DNA of 33,526 nucleotides from Nocardia concava NBRC 100430 (GTDB taxonomy: Bacteria; Actinomycetota; Actinomycetes; Mycobacteriales; Mycobacteriaceae): positions 1-33,526 of the forward strand of contig NZ_BAFX01000098.1 of assembly GCF_000308815.1 (NCBI RefSeq). The letters run 5' to 3'. The translations under genes were made by a program, and so were the position numbers. The notes below the pieces were generated by a model. It saw only the letters and a program-made list of their open reading frames with translations, did not search any database and was not told the DNA's origin. Positions 7,864 through 15,189 of the stretch are shown piece by piece (the stretch's first letter is position 1; each line of letters starts with the position of its first letter).

Positions 7864-9491
7864 CACTTCAGCCATGCGTCGTAGAAGACCGGGTAGGACG
7901 AGGGCGCGGCCGCGACGCCGTGGACGCGGGTACTGGTGGCGACCTGGCTGGCGGGGACGAAGACCGGGATCACGACGGCCTGGTCGATGGCCCATTTCTG
8001 GGCGGCGGCATAGTCGCGGCGTTGGGTGTCGGGGTCGAGGGTGCGGGCGGCATTGCTCACCCAGCCGTCCACCTGGGGGTCCTGGACCCACGAAATGTTC
8101 TGTCCGGCCATGGGTTTGGCGGTGGAGAGCAGGAAGCTGCGCAGGATATCGGGGGAATTGGAGGACCAGCTGGTGTCGAACAGGTCGTAGTCACCGGCCG
8201 CGACCTGTTGAAACAGCTGGCCGGTTTGGACGTTGTTGCGGACGATCTCGATGCCCGCCTTCTTGGCCGACGCCGTGATGGCGAGGCCGACCAGTCCGCG
8301 CGAGTTGGATTCGTCCTGCGCCTTCGTGGTCGTCCAGCGCGCGGTCAGCCGGACCCCGTCCTTGACCCGGTAGCCCTCGGAGTCGCGCTGGTTCCATCCG
8401 GCCTCGTCGAGCAGCCGGTTGGCCTCGTCGATGTTGTAGTTCCACGAATTCTCCAGTGCCGCTTCGTAGAACTGGGTGGCCGGGGCGAGGATGCTCCAGG
8501 CGCGGGCGTAGGTGCCGAAGTAGATCGAGGACAGAATGGCGTCCACATCGGTGGAGCGCTGCAGCGCGCGGCGCACCCGCGGATCCTTCCAGGGACCGCG
8601 CTGGGTATTGATGTAGACGGCGTAGACCGCGCCCTGGCCGTCGTAACGGTTGTAGGCGAGGCCCGGATCGGATTTCAGGTCGCCGACATTCTGCGCGGGC
8701 ACCGACAGCAGCCCGTCGATCTGACCGCTGGTGAGCGCGCCGATGCGGGTGGAATTCTCGGGCACGAAACGGAATTCGACGCCGTCGAGGTGGGCGGGCC
8801 CGGTATGGGCGGCGGTCTCGGGGGCCCAGCGATAGCCCGGATTCTTGGCGAGGGTGACGTTCTGCTGGGCGATATGCCCGGTGAACGTGAACGGCCCCGA
8901 GCCGACCACGTGATCGCAGAGCTTGCCCGCGTTGTCGGCGAAGTTCTTCGGCGACTGGATCCCCAGCGCGGTGGTGCTCGCCGCCGCCAGGAACGGCTGG
9001 AACGGCTCGCTGAAATCGACCTGGACGGTGTGCTCGTCCAGCACGGTGGAGCGGGCGTAGGGGCCGAGCAGGGTGGCGGCCCACTGGGACTTGGTGTTCG
9101 GATCGGCGATCCGGTCGAAGTTGGCCTTCACCGCGGCCGCGTCCAGCTTGGTCCCGTCGTGGAACACCACGTCGTCGCGCAGGGTGAACACATAGGACTT
9201 CAGGTCGTCGCTGATCTTCCACCCGGTCGCCAGCCACGGCTTGAACGCATTGTCCTTGCCCTGCGCCACCAGCGAATCCACCACGCCGCGGTCGATCAGC
9301 GCGGTCGCGTCGGCCGGACTCACGCCCGGGTCGAGGCAGCTCGGCTCGCTGGGCAGCGCGAAACGGACGGTGCCGCCCTCCACGGGCGGTCCCGCCGAGT
9401 CCCCGCCCGCCCCGGTCGCGCCGGAGGAGCAGCCGGCGATCAACGCGACGGTCAGCGCGGCGGCCAGCGGCCACCCGGATCTAGCTGTCAT
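7863..9491 (-). CDS. ABC importer substrate-binding lipoprotein, family 5 (DppA/OppA type)
   Basis: A 542-residue extracytoplasmic binding protein. The N-terminus is a lipoprotein signal (GWPLAAALTVALIAGC) with lipobox IAGC and lipidated Cys21, followed by a Gly/Ser-rich linker. The mature part follows the SBP_bac_5 pattern: GGTVRFALPSEPSCLDPG, LVAQGKDNAFKPWLATGWKIS, the family signature region DVVFHDGTKLDAAAVKANFDRI and FEFRFVPENSTRIGALTSGQID-like sequence. ATG 9491 is the only start that gives this signal peptide; an 804-codon open frame extends upstream but is not protein-like and runs antisense to the reductase gene. Phased TCCAGCGG boxes lie at 9534-9572 in the same orientation, suggesting SARP control. 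Ligand unknown. Confidence 0.92.
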   Translation of the reverse strand: MTARSGWPLAAALTVALIAGCSSGATGAGGDSAGPPVEGGTVRFALPSEPSCLDPGVSPADATALIDRGVVDSLVAQGKDNAFKPWLATGWKISDDLKSYVFTLRDDVVFHDGTKLDAAAVKANFDRIADPNTKSQWAATLLGPYARSTVLDEHTVQVDFSEPFQPFLAAASTTALGIQSPKNFADNAGKLCDHVVGSGPFTFTGHIAQQNVTLAKNPGYRWAPETAAHTGPAHLDGVEFRFVPENSTRIGALTSGQIDGLLSVPAQNVGDLKSDPGLAYNRYDGQGAVYAVYINTQRGPWKDPRVRRALQRSTDVDAILSSIYFGTYARAWSILAPATQFYEAALENSWNYNIDEANRLLDEAGWNQRDSEGYRVKDGVRLTARWTTTKAQDESNSRGLVGLAITASAKKAGIEIVRNNVQTGQLFQQVAAGDYDLFDTSWSSNSPDILRSFLLSTAKPMAGQNISWVQDPQVDGWVSNAARTLDPDTQRRDYAAAQKWAIDQAVVIPVFVPASQVATSTRVHGVAAAPSSYPVFYDAWLK

Positions 9492-9533
9492 GTCCCGGAG
9501 TCTTCCCGCCCCCGATCCAGACCCGATCCCAAG

Positions 9534-9572
9534 CCGCTGGAGGACCGCTGGAAGCCGCCGGAGCATGCTGGA
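9534..9572 (-). promoter_or_regulatory. Phased TCCAGCGG boxes before the ABC importer operon, candidate SARP operator
   Basis: Read on the minus strand, TCCAGCAT (9572-9565), TCCGGCGG (9562-9555), TCCAGCGG (9552-9545) and TCCAGCGG (9541-9534) are spaced 10, 10 and 11 bp. The box matches those before the ABM and KS-alpha genes and has the same orientation relative to its gene. It ends 42 bp before the binding-protein start. The reductase gene at 9634 points away from it and may have its own promoter. Confidence 0.7.
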
Positions 9573-9633
9573 CAGTGCTGTGCGGCAACGGTTTTGCTGG
9601 GTCGATGACCGAACGAGTGAGAGCGGGTGCGGA

Positions 9634-10536
9634 ATGCGCGCGGTAGTGACCACCGGGGACGAGCGGACCCCGACCCGGCTGATCGACGTCGACGAGCCGA
9701 CGCCCGGACCCGGCGAGGTACTTGTGCGGGTGCGGGCGGTCGGGGTGAACCGCGGGGAATTGACCCGGGCGCAACGGCTGCCGCCGGGATCCCGGCTCGG
9801 ATGGGACATCCTGGGCACCATCGAGGAGGATCCGGCCGATCCCGAGGCGGCCAAGCGCACCGTGGTGGCGCTGTCGGATGGCAGCGGATGGGCCGACGTC
9901 GTCGCCGTCCCCCGGCGAAATCTGGCCGTGGTCGAAGATCCTGGAGCCGCATTGGATCTCGCCGCGCTGCCCGTCGCGGGTCTCACGGCGTTGGCGGCCA
10001 TCCGCCGGGCCGGGCCGATTATCGGCAAGACCGTATTGATCACGGGCGCGAGCGGCGGCGTGGGCGGCGTACTGCTGCAATTGGCAGCGGCCGGAGGGGC
10101 CGAGGTGCTGTCGGTGCCGCATCGACTGCACGGCACGGAATTGGAATTGACCTCCGCCGCTGGCGAACCCGCGCAAGCGCGCCCGGTCGACGTGATCATC
10201 GACAGCGTCGGCGGCCCCACGCTCGAGGCGGCGTTCGAGCTGCTGAACCCGCGCGGCGCGCTGGTGAGCATCGGCAATACCGTGCGCGAACCGCTTCGCC
10301 TGCCCGTGGATTGGGGCCACCGCCGCCCCGGAGTGACCCTGAGCTATCTGTCCCTGTTCGACGAACTCGACCACAGCGGCACGGCCGCCGAGGATCTGGC
10401 CTGGCTGGCCCGGCGCTGGGCGGCGGGCAGCCTGGACCTGCGAGTCACGCACACCGGCGACGCCGAGTCGTTGAACGCCACACTGGCCGCGCTGCGCGAC
10501 CGGACGTTCAACGGCAAGGCGGTGCTCCGCTGGTAA
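9634..10536 (+). CDS. Zinc-independent quinone/enoyl reductase of the MDR superfamily
   Basis: A 300-residue NAD(P)H-dependent reductase. It has the GroES-like N-terminal domain (DEPTPGPGEVLVRVRAVGVNRGE) and the Rossmann half with glycine motif ASGGVGGVLLQLA near residues 145-157. The C-terminus (DRTFNGKAVL) matches QOR-type proteins. No zinc-binding cysteine or histidine set is visible. Type II PKS clusters often carry such proteins as tailoring enoyl reductases (ActVI-ORF2/ORF4 in actinorhodin); a quinone reductase protecting against a quinone product is the alternative. ATG 9634 is the first in-frame start giving the typical MRAVV N-terminus. The gene is convergent with the SDR, with a 19-bp gap. 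Confidence 0.85.
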   Translation: MRAVVTTGDERTPTRLIDVDEPTPGPGEVLVRVRAVGVNRGELTRAQRLPPGSRLGWDILGTIEEDPADPEAAKRTVVALSDGSGWADVVAVPRRNLAVVEDPGAALDLAALPVAGLTALAAIRRAGPIIGKTVLITGASGGVGGVLLQLAAAGGAEVLSVPHRLHGTELELTSAAGEPAQARPVDVIIDSVGGPTLEAAFELLNPRGALVSIGNTVREPLRLPVDWGHRRPGVTLSYLSLFDELDHSGTAAEDLAWLARRWAAGSLDLRVTHTGDAESLNATLAALRDRTFNGKAVLRW

Positions 10537-10555
10537 CCGGTGGTCCGGCGGCCCG

Positions 10556-11356
10556 TCAGAACGACAGGCCGCCGTTCACCTCCAGCACATGGCCGTTGAC
10601 ATATCCCGAGTCCGGCCCGGCCAGGAACCGCGCGACCCCGGCGACCTCCTCGCCGCGCCCCGGCCTGCCCGCCGCGATGGTCGGCAGGTACTTGTCCCAC
10701 ACCTGCTGATTCGCGATCAGATTGCTCCCCATCCCCTCGTCGATGAACCCGGGCGAAAGCGCGTTCACCGAAATCGACTGCGGGGCAAGCTCGATCGCGG
10801 CGACCCGAACCAGAGTCTCGATGGCCGACTTGCTGATCGAATACGCGCCCGCACCGGGTGCGATCCGCTGCGCCAGCGCCGAGGACAGCGCGATGAACCG
10901 CCCGGCACCGGAGGCCGCCAGGTACGGTACAGCCGCCTGCAGCGTGAGCAGCGTTCCGACGACATTGGTTTCGAGCACCGCGCTGAAATCAGCCGGTGCC
11001 GTCGTGGCGAGCGGTCCCGGTCGGCTCAACCCGGCATTGGCGAACACCACATCGATGCCGCCCAGCCAGGCATCGGCCTCGGTGAAGGCGGCCGCGAGCC
11101 GATCTCGATCGGTGACATCGGCGCTCACCGCGTGCCCGGAGGAATTCTCCCGAATCCATTGCGGTACTTCGCTATCGCGTCCGACGATGACTACACGCGC
11201 CCCATGCGCGAGCAGATCCTCGGCGACAACGCGCCCCAGCCCGCGCCCGCCCCCGGTGATCACGATCCGTCTCCCGGCCAGCCCGGCATCCTCCGGTCTC
11301 GCCTGCGCCACTGACGTATTCGGCTGTGCTACTGACTTACTCAGGTGCGCGGTCAT
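10556..11356 (-). CDS. Short-chain dehydrogenase/reductase (SDR)
   Basis: A 266-residue classical SDR. It has the cofactor motif TGGGRGLG near residue 38, NAG near 110, the catalytic serine in ALSSALAQ and the YSISK active site, followed by SVNALSPGF and a C-terminal VNGHVLEVNGGLSF. All catalytic elements are present, so it should be an active NAD(P)H oxidoreductase, probably reducing or oxidising a ring carbonyl of the polyketide. ATG 11356 is preceded by GAGGAG; an upstream in-frame start at 11389 gives a poor N-terminus. It is transcribed divergently from KS-alpha, and a minus-strand copy of the SARP box (11415-11433) precedes it. It is less like C9 ketoreductases than the SDR at 14391. 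Confidence 0.88.
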   Translation of the reverse strand: MTAHLSKSVAQPNTSVAQARPEDAGLAGRRIVITGGGRGLGRVVAEDLLAHGARVVIVGRDSEVPQWIRENSSGHAVSADVTDRDRLAAAFTEADAWLGGIDVVFANAGLSRPGPLATTAPADFSAVLETNVVGTLLTLQAAVPYLAASGAGRFIALSSALAQRIAPGAGAYSISKSAIETLVRVAAIELAPQSISVNALSPGFIDEGMGSNLIANQQVWDKYLPTIAAGRPGRGEEVAGVARFLAGPDSGYVNGHVLEVNGGLSF

Positions 11357-11414
11357 AGCTCTCCTCAACAGGTAGGCGGTAGGTGCCACGACTCTGCCCG
11401 GCCGCCACGACGCC

Positions 11415-11433
11415 GCCCTACAGGATCGCTGGA
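11415..11433 (-). promoter_or_regulatory. Minus-facing SARP-type box pair before the SDR gene
   Basis: On the minus strand TCCAGCGA (11433-11426) is followed 11 bp later by TGTAGGGC (11422-11415). This is the mirror image of the plus-facing pair TCCAGCGG / TGTAGCGG at 11443-11461. It points at the SDR start (11356). Confidence 0.65.
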
Positions 11434-11442
11434 GCAGTCGAT

Positions 11443-11483
11443 TCCAGCGGTCCTGTAGCGGTCATCGGCATTGCCTCCAGCAG
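11443..11483 (+). promoter_or_regulatory. Plus-facing SARP-type boxes before the minimal PKS
   Basis: TCCAGCGG at 11443-11450, TGTAGCGG at 11454-11461 and TCCAGCAG at 11476-11483 fall on one 11-bp register (offsets 0, 11, 33). They precede KS-alpha (11531) by 47 bp. With the mirrored boxes they form an inverted repeat: CTACAGGATCGCTGGA at 11418-11433 and TCCAGCGGTCCTGTAG at 11443-11458 match at 15 of 16 positions around a 9-bp centre. Confidence 0.75.
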
Positions 11484-11530
11484 CCGGTGCGACGCTCGGA
11501 CAGCAGTTGCTCCGGACTGAAAGGTCGAAC

Positions 11531-12826
11531 ATGGCCAACCTTGGGACACAACGGAATACGGCGGATTCTCCCGGCCCGCGCCGGGTCGCGATCACGGGCG
11601 TGGGCGTGCTGGCTCCGGGCGCGGTCGGCAGCGGCCAGTTCTGGGACCTGCTGACCGCAGGGCGCACCGCTACCCGCGGCATCACCGCGTTCGACGCCAC
11701 CGGTTTCCGTTCGCGCATCGCCGGCGAGATCGACTTCGACGCCGCGGCACACGGTTTGCGCAAGCGCGAGGAGCGGTCCTGGGATCGGGTCACCCAGTTC
11801 GCGGTGGTCACCGCGCGGGAAGCGGTACGCGACAGCGGATTCGACCTCGACGCCATCGATCCGGGCCGGATCGGCGTCAGCATCGGCACCGCCGTCGGCT
11901 GCACCACCAGCCTCGAACGCGAATACTCCCTGGTCAGCGACCAGGGCCGGGAATGGCTGGTGGATCCGGCCTGGGCGGTGAGCCAGCTCTTCGACTACCT
12001 GGTGCCCAGTTCCATTGCCGCGGAACTGGCCTGGGCGATCGGCGCGGAGGGACCCACCGCGGTGGTGTCCACCGGCTGCACCTCCGGCCTCGACGCGGTC
12101 GGCCACGCCGCCGACCTGATTCGCGAGGGCGCCGCCGACATCGTCATCACCGGGGCCAGCGAGGCGCCCATCTCACCGATCACGGTGGCCTGCTTCGACG
12201 CCATCAAGGCCACCAGCCCCAATAACGACGATCCCGAACACGCCTCGCGCCCCTTCGACCGCGACCGCGACGGCTTCGTGCTGGGCGAGGGCTCGGCGAC
12301 GCTGGTCCTCGAGGACTGGGACCGGGCGCGGGCCCGGGGCGCGCACATCTACGCGGAGTTCGCCGGATTCGCCACGCGCGGCAATGCCTTCCACATGACC
12401 GGGCTGCGGCCGGACGGCGTCGAAATGGCGGCGGCCATCGATGCCGCTCTGGCCCAGGCCCGCGTGGACCCGACGGCCATCGACTATGTGAACGCCCACG
12501 GGTCCGGCACCAAGCAGAACGATCTGCACGAGACGGCCGCGGTCAAGAAGGCGCTCGCCGCGCACGCCTGGGATGTGCCGGTGAGCTCCATCAAGTCGAT
12601 GATCGGGCATTCGCTCGGGGCCGTCGGCTCGCTCGAACTGGTCGCCTCGGCGCTGGCCATCGACACCGACGTCATTCCGCCCACCGCCAACCTGCACAAT
12701 CCGGGTCCCGGCTGCGATCTGGACTATGTGCCGTTGACCGCGCGCGCCCGGCGCACCGACCGGGTGCTCAGCGTCGGCAGCGGATTCGGCGGATTCCAGA
12801 GCGCCGCAGTGCTGGTCGCCCCGTGA
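11531..12826 (+). CDS. Type II PKS ketosynthase alpha subunit
   Basis: A 431-residue condensing enzyme that extends the poly-beta-keto chain on the ACP using malonyl units, as a heterodimer with the next gene product. The active-site nucleophile is Cys183 in STGCTSGLD. Decarboxylation residues are His323 in NAHGSGTKQND, and Lys355 and His360 in SIKSMIGHSLGAVGS. The dimer region VACFDAIKATS and RPFDRDRDGFVLGEGSA are typical of KS-alpha. ATG 11531 follows GAAAGG at 6 bp; an upstream TTG frame from 11471 overlaps the operator repeats. The stop overlaps the CLF start in GTGA, the standard coupling for KS-alpha/KS-beta pairs. Confidence 0.97.
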   Translation: MANLGTQRNTADSPGPRRVAITGVGVLAPGAVGSGQFWDLLTAGRTATRGITAFDATGFRSRIAGEIDFDAAAHGLRKREERSWDRVTQFAVVTAREAVRDSGFDLDAIDPGRIGVSIGTAVGCTTSLEREYSLVSDQGREWLVDPAWAVSQLFDYLVPSSIAAELAWAIGAEGPTAVVSTGCTSGLDAVGHAADLIREGAADIVITGASEAPISPITVACFDAIKATSPNNDDPEHASRPFDRDRDGFVLGEGSATLVLEDWDRARARGAHIYAEFAGFATRGNAFHMTGLRPDGVEMAAAIDAALAQARVDPTAIDYVNAHGSGTKQNDLHETAAVKKALAAHAWDVPVSSIKSMIGHSLGAVGSLELVASALAIDTDVIPPTANLHNPGPGCDLDYVPLTARARRTDRVLSVGSGFGGFQSAAVLVAP

Positions 12827-14073
12827 ACGCCACCGCGACCACGCCCGACACCACCGTGACCACGCGGGTGGACCCGGTCATCACCGGCCTCGGCGTGCAC
12901 GCCCCGACCGGCGTCACCGTCGCCGACTACTGGCGCAACACCCTCGCCGGGCATTCGGCGATCGCCCGGGTGACCCGGTTCGATCCCAGCCGGTACCCCG
13001 CCACCCTGGCCGGGGAGATCCGCGACTTCGACGCCTCCCAGCTCTCGGGCCGGCTGCTGCCGCAGACCGATATCTCCACCCGGCACGCCCTGGTGTCCTC
13101 CGACGCCGCACTGCGCGATGCCGGGATCACCAGGGACGACCGCGACGATTTCGAGATCGGCGTGGTCACCGCCAGCACCAGCGGCGGTTTCGAATTCGGG
13201 CAGAAGGAGTTGCAGAAGTTATGGTCCCAGGGCAGCCGCCATGTCAGCGGATACCAATCCTTCGCATGGTTCTACGCCGTGAACACCGGCCAGCTCGCCA
13301 TCCGGCACGGGGCGCGCGGACCCTCGAGTGTCGTGGTGGCCGACCAGGCCGGGGGGCTCGACGCCTTCGGTAAGGCGCGCAGGCTGATTCGCGGCGGCAC
13401 CGGGGTGGTGCTGACCGGCGGCTTCGATTCGGTGCTGTCGCCGTGGGGCTGGCTGGCCACGCTGGCCGCCGGAAACGTCAGCACCAGTTGCGATCCCGCG
13501 CGGGCGTATCGGCCCTTCGCCGAGGACGCGGCCGGATTCGTGCCCGGCGAAGGCGGCGCGCTGACGGTGCTCGAGCATCCGGATCGGGCGCGCGAGCGCG
13601 GGGCGCGAGTGTACGCGCACCTGCGGGGCTACGCCAGCGGGCTGGACCCGCGACCCGGATCGGCCCGGCCACCGGCGCTGGCCCGGGTGATCCGGGCCGC
13701 GCTCGCCGACGCAGGTCTCGAACCCTCCGATATCGGGGTCGTGTTCGCCGACGCCGCCGGTGTCCCGGAGCTGGATCAGCGCGAAATCGACGCCGTGAAC
13801 TGTGTTTTCGGGTTCGGAGCCGTGCCGGTGACCGCACCCAAGACCGGGACCGGGCGGCTGTTCGCCGGTGGCGGCGCGCTCGACGTCGCGACGGCCGCGC
13901 TGGCCGTGGACGGCGGAATCATCCCGCCCACACCGGGAATCGAGGACTATCCCGAATCCGGCCGCCTCGATCTCGTCCGCACGCCGCGCGACCTGGCCGA
14001 ACCGAACGCGCTGGTGCTCGCCCGCGGCGGGCGTGGCTTCACCGCGGCGCTGATCCTCGGCCGACCGCGCTGA
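12823..14073 (+). CDS. Type II PKS ketosynthase beta subunit (chain length factor)
   Basis: A 416-residue catalytically silent KS homologue. The nucleophile is replaced by Gln175 in VVADQAGGLD, the hallmark of KS-beta, and the second active-site region reads VFADAAGVPELDQRE instead of an HGT motif. It forms the tunnel with KS-alpha and sets chain length. The gate segment GGFEFGQKEL places F123, G126 and L130 at the positions known in the actinorhodin CLF as F109, T112 and F116. The smaller residues at the last two positions favour a chain longer than eight units. GTG 12823 overlaps the KS-alpha stop. Product length is inference. Confidence 0.96.
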   Translation: MNATATTPDTTVTTRVDPVITGLGVHAPTGVTVADYWRNTLAGHSAIARVTRFDPSRYPATLAGEIRDFDASQLSGRLLPQTDISTRHALVSSDAALRDAGITRDDRDDFEIGVVTASTSGGFEFGQKELQKLWSQGSRHVSGYQSFAWFYAVNTGQLAIRHGARGPSSVVVADQAGGLDAFGKARRLIRGGTGVVLTGGFDSVLSPWGWLATLAAGNVSTSCDPARAYRPFAEDAAGFVPGEGGALTVLEHPDRARERGARVYAHLRGYASGLDPRPGSARPPALARVIRAALADAGLEPSDIGVVFADAAGVPELDQREIDAVNCVFGFGAVPVTAPKTGTGRLFAGGGALDVATAALAVDGGIIPPTPGIEDYPESGRLDLVRTPRDLAEPNALVLARGGRGFTAALILGRPR

Positions 14074-14121
14074 ATATCCCACCGCCCCAAAGCAATCCGT
14101 ACACACGACAGGAGTTCCACC

Positions 14122-14394
14122 GTGTCCGCAACACCCTCAGTGACCGTCGACGAGCTGCGCGAGGTCTTGCAGCGCGTCGCCGGGGAGGACGAATCCATCG
14201 ACCTGAGCGGTGACCTCACCGGCCGCTCCTTCGAGGACCTCGGCTACGACTCCCTCGCGGTCCTGGAACTGTCCAACCAGATCGAAATCCGTTACGGGAT
14301 CAAGCTTCTCGACAGCGCCGTGGTCGACGCGGTCACCGTCGGAGACTTCCTCACCCTCGTCAACACAACCCTCTCCGAAGGAGCAAGCGCATGA
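14122..14394 (+). CDS. Type II PKS acyl carrier protein
   Basis: A 90-residue carrier protein. Ser44 in DLGYDSLAVLEL is the 4'-phosphopantetheine attachment site that carries the growing polyketide. The four-helix ACP pattern is complete (TVDELREVLQRVAG, LSNQIEIRYGI, TVGDFLTLVNTTL). GTG 14122 has a good ribosome site (CAGGAG) 8 bp upstream. It follows the CLF after 48 bp and overlaps the ketoreductase in ATGA, so the minimal PKS and first tailoring enzyme are translated together. No phosphopantetheinyl transferase gene is in the window. Confidence 0.95.
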   Translation: MSATPSVTVDELREVLQRVAGEDESIDLSGDLTGRSFEDLGYDSLAVLELSNQIEIRYGIKLLDSAVVDAVTVGDFLTLVNTTLSEGASA

Positions 14395-15164
14395 GCCGGC
14401 ACGCCATCGTAACCGGAGCCACCAGCGGCATCGGCCTGGAAATCGCCCGCACGCTGGGGCAGGCCGGATACAAGATCTTCATCAATGCCCGCAATGCCGA
14501 CAAGGTGAAGGAGACCGTCGCCGAGCTGGGCGCGAGCGGGATCGAGATCGACGGCATCGCCGCGGACGTGCGGTCCACCGAGGATGTGCGCGGCTTCGTC
14601 GCCGCCGCGGTGGAACGGTTCGGGCCGGTGTCGGTACTGGTCAACAATGCCGGACGCAATGGCGGCGGCGTCACCCAGAACATCGACGACGACCTGTGGC
14701 AGGACGTGCTCGACATCAACCTCACCGGCACCTTCCGGGTCACCCGCGAAGTGCTGTCCAACGGCGGGATTCTCGACGCCGAGCAGGGTCGCATCATCAA
14801 TATCGCCTCCACCGGCGGCAAGCAGGGCGTGGTGCTCGGCGCGCCCTACTCGGCGTCCAAGCACGGGGTCATCGGGTTCACCAAGGCGCTGGGGCTGGAA
14901 CTGGCCAAGACCGGCGTGACCGTGAACGCGGTGTGCCCCGGATACGTCGAAACCCCACTGGCCGAACGGGTTCGGCGCGGCTACGCCGAGGTGTGGCAGA
15001 CCACCGAGGCCGCCGTGCTGGAGAAGTTCGAGGCCAAGATCCCGCTGGGCCGGTACTCGACGCCGCAGGAGGTCGCGGGACTGGTCGGCTATCTGACCAC
15101 GGCCGCCGCGTCACCCATCACCGCGCAGGCCATCAATGTCTGCGGCGGGCTCGGAAACTACTGA
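14391..15164 (+). CDS. Type II PKS ketoreductase (C9-type, ActIII-like SDR)
   Basis: A 257-residue NADPH-dependent SDR that would reduce one ketone of the nascent polyketide, fixing first-ring regiochemistry. Motifs are TGATSGIG (8-15), NNAG near 85-88, and the catalytic tetrad Asn110, Ser140, Tyr153 and Lys157 (YSASK). The C-terminal part (VLEKFEAKIPLGRYSTPQEVAGLVGYL) is close to ActIII-type enzymes. The substrate-orienting XGG motif reads N90-G-G, where the actinorhodin enzyme has PGG. ATG overlaps the ACP stop. Very high confidence for the family; regiospecificity is from family knowledge. Confidence 0.95.
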   Translation: MSRHAIVTGATSGIGLEIARTLGQAGYKIFINARNADKVKETVAELGASGIEIDGIAADVRSTEDVRGFVAAAVERFGPVSVLVNNAGRNGGGVTQNIDDDLWQDVLDINLTGTFRVTREVLSNGGILDAEQGRIINIASTGGKQGVVLGAPYSASKHGVIGFTKALGLELAKTGVTVNAVCPGYVETPLAERVRRGYAEVWQTTEAAVLEKFEAKIPLGRYSTPQEVAGLVGYLTTAAASPITAQAINVCGGLGNY

Positions 15165-15189
15165 GCCCCAACAGGACTGGAGACGATCG

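Noticed and set aside
7863..10277. An 804-codon minus-strand open frame that would extend the binding-protein gene upstream.
   Set aside because: The lipoprotein signal begins at 9491; the upstream part is Ser/Pro/Arg-rich antisense of the reductase gene.
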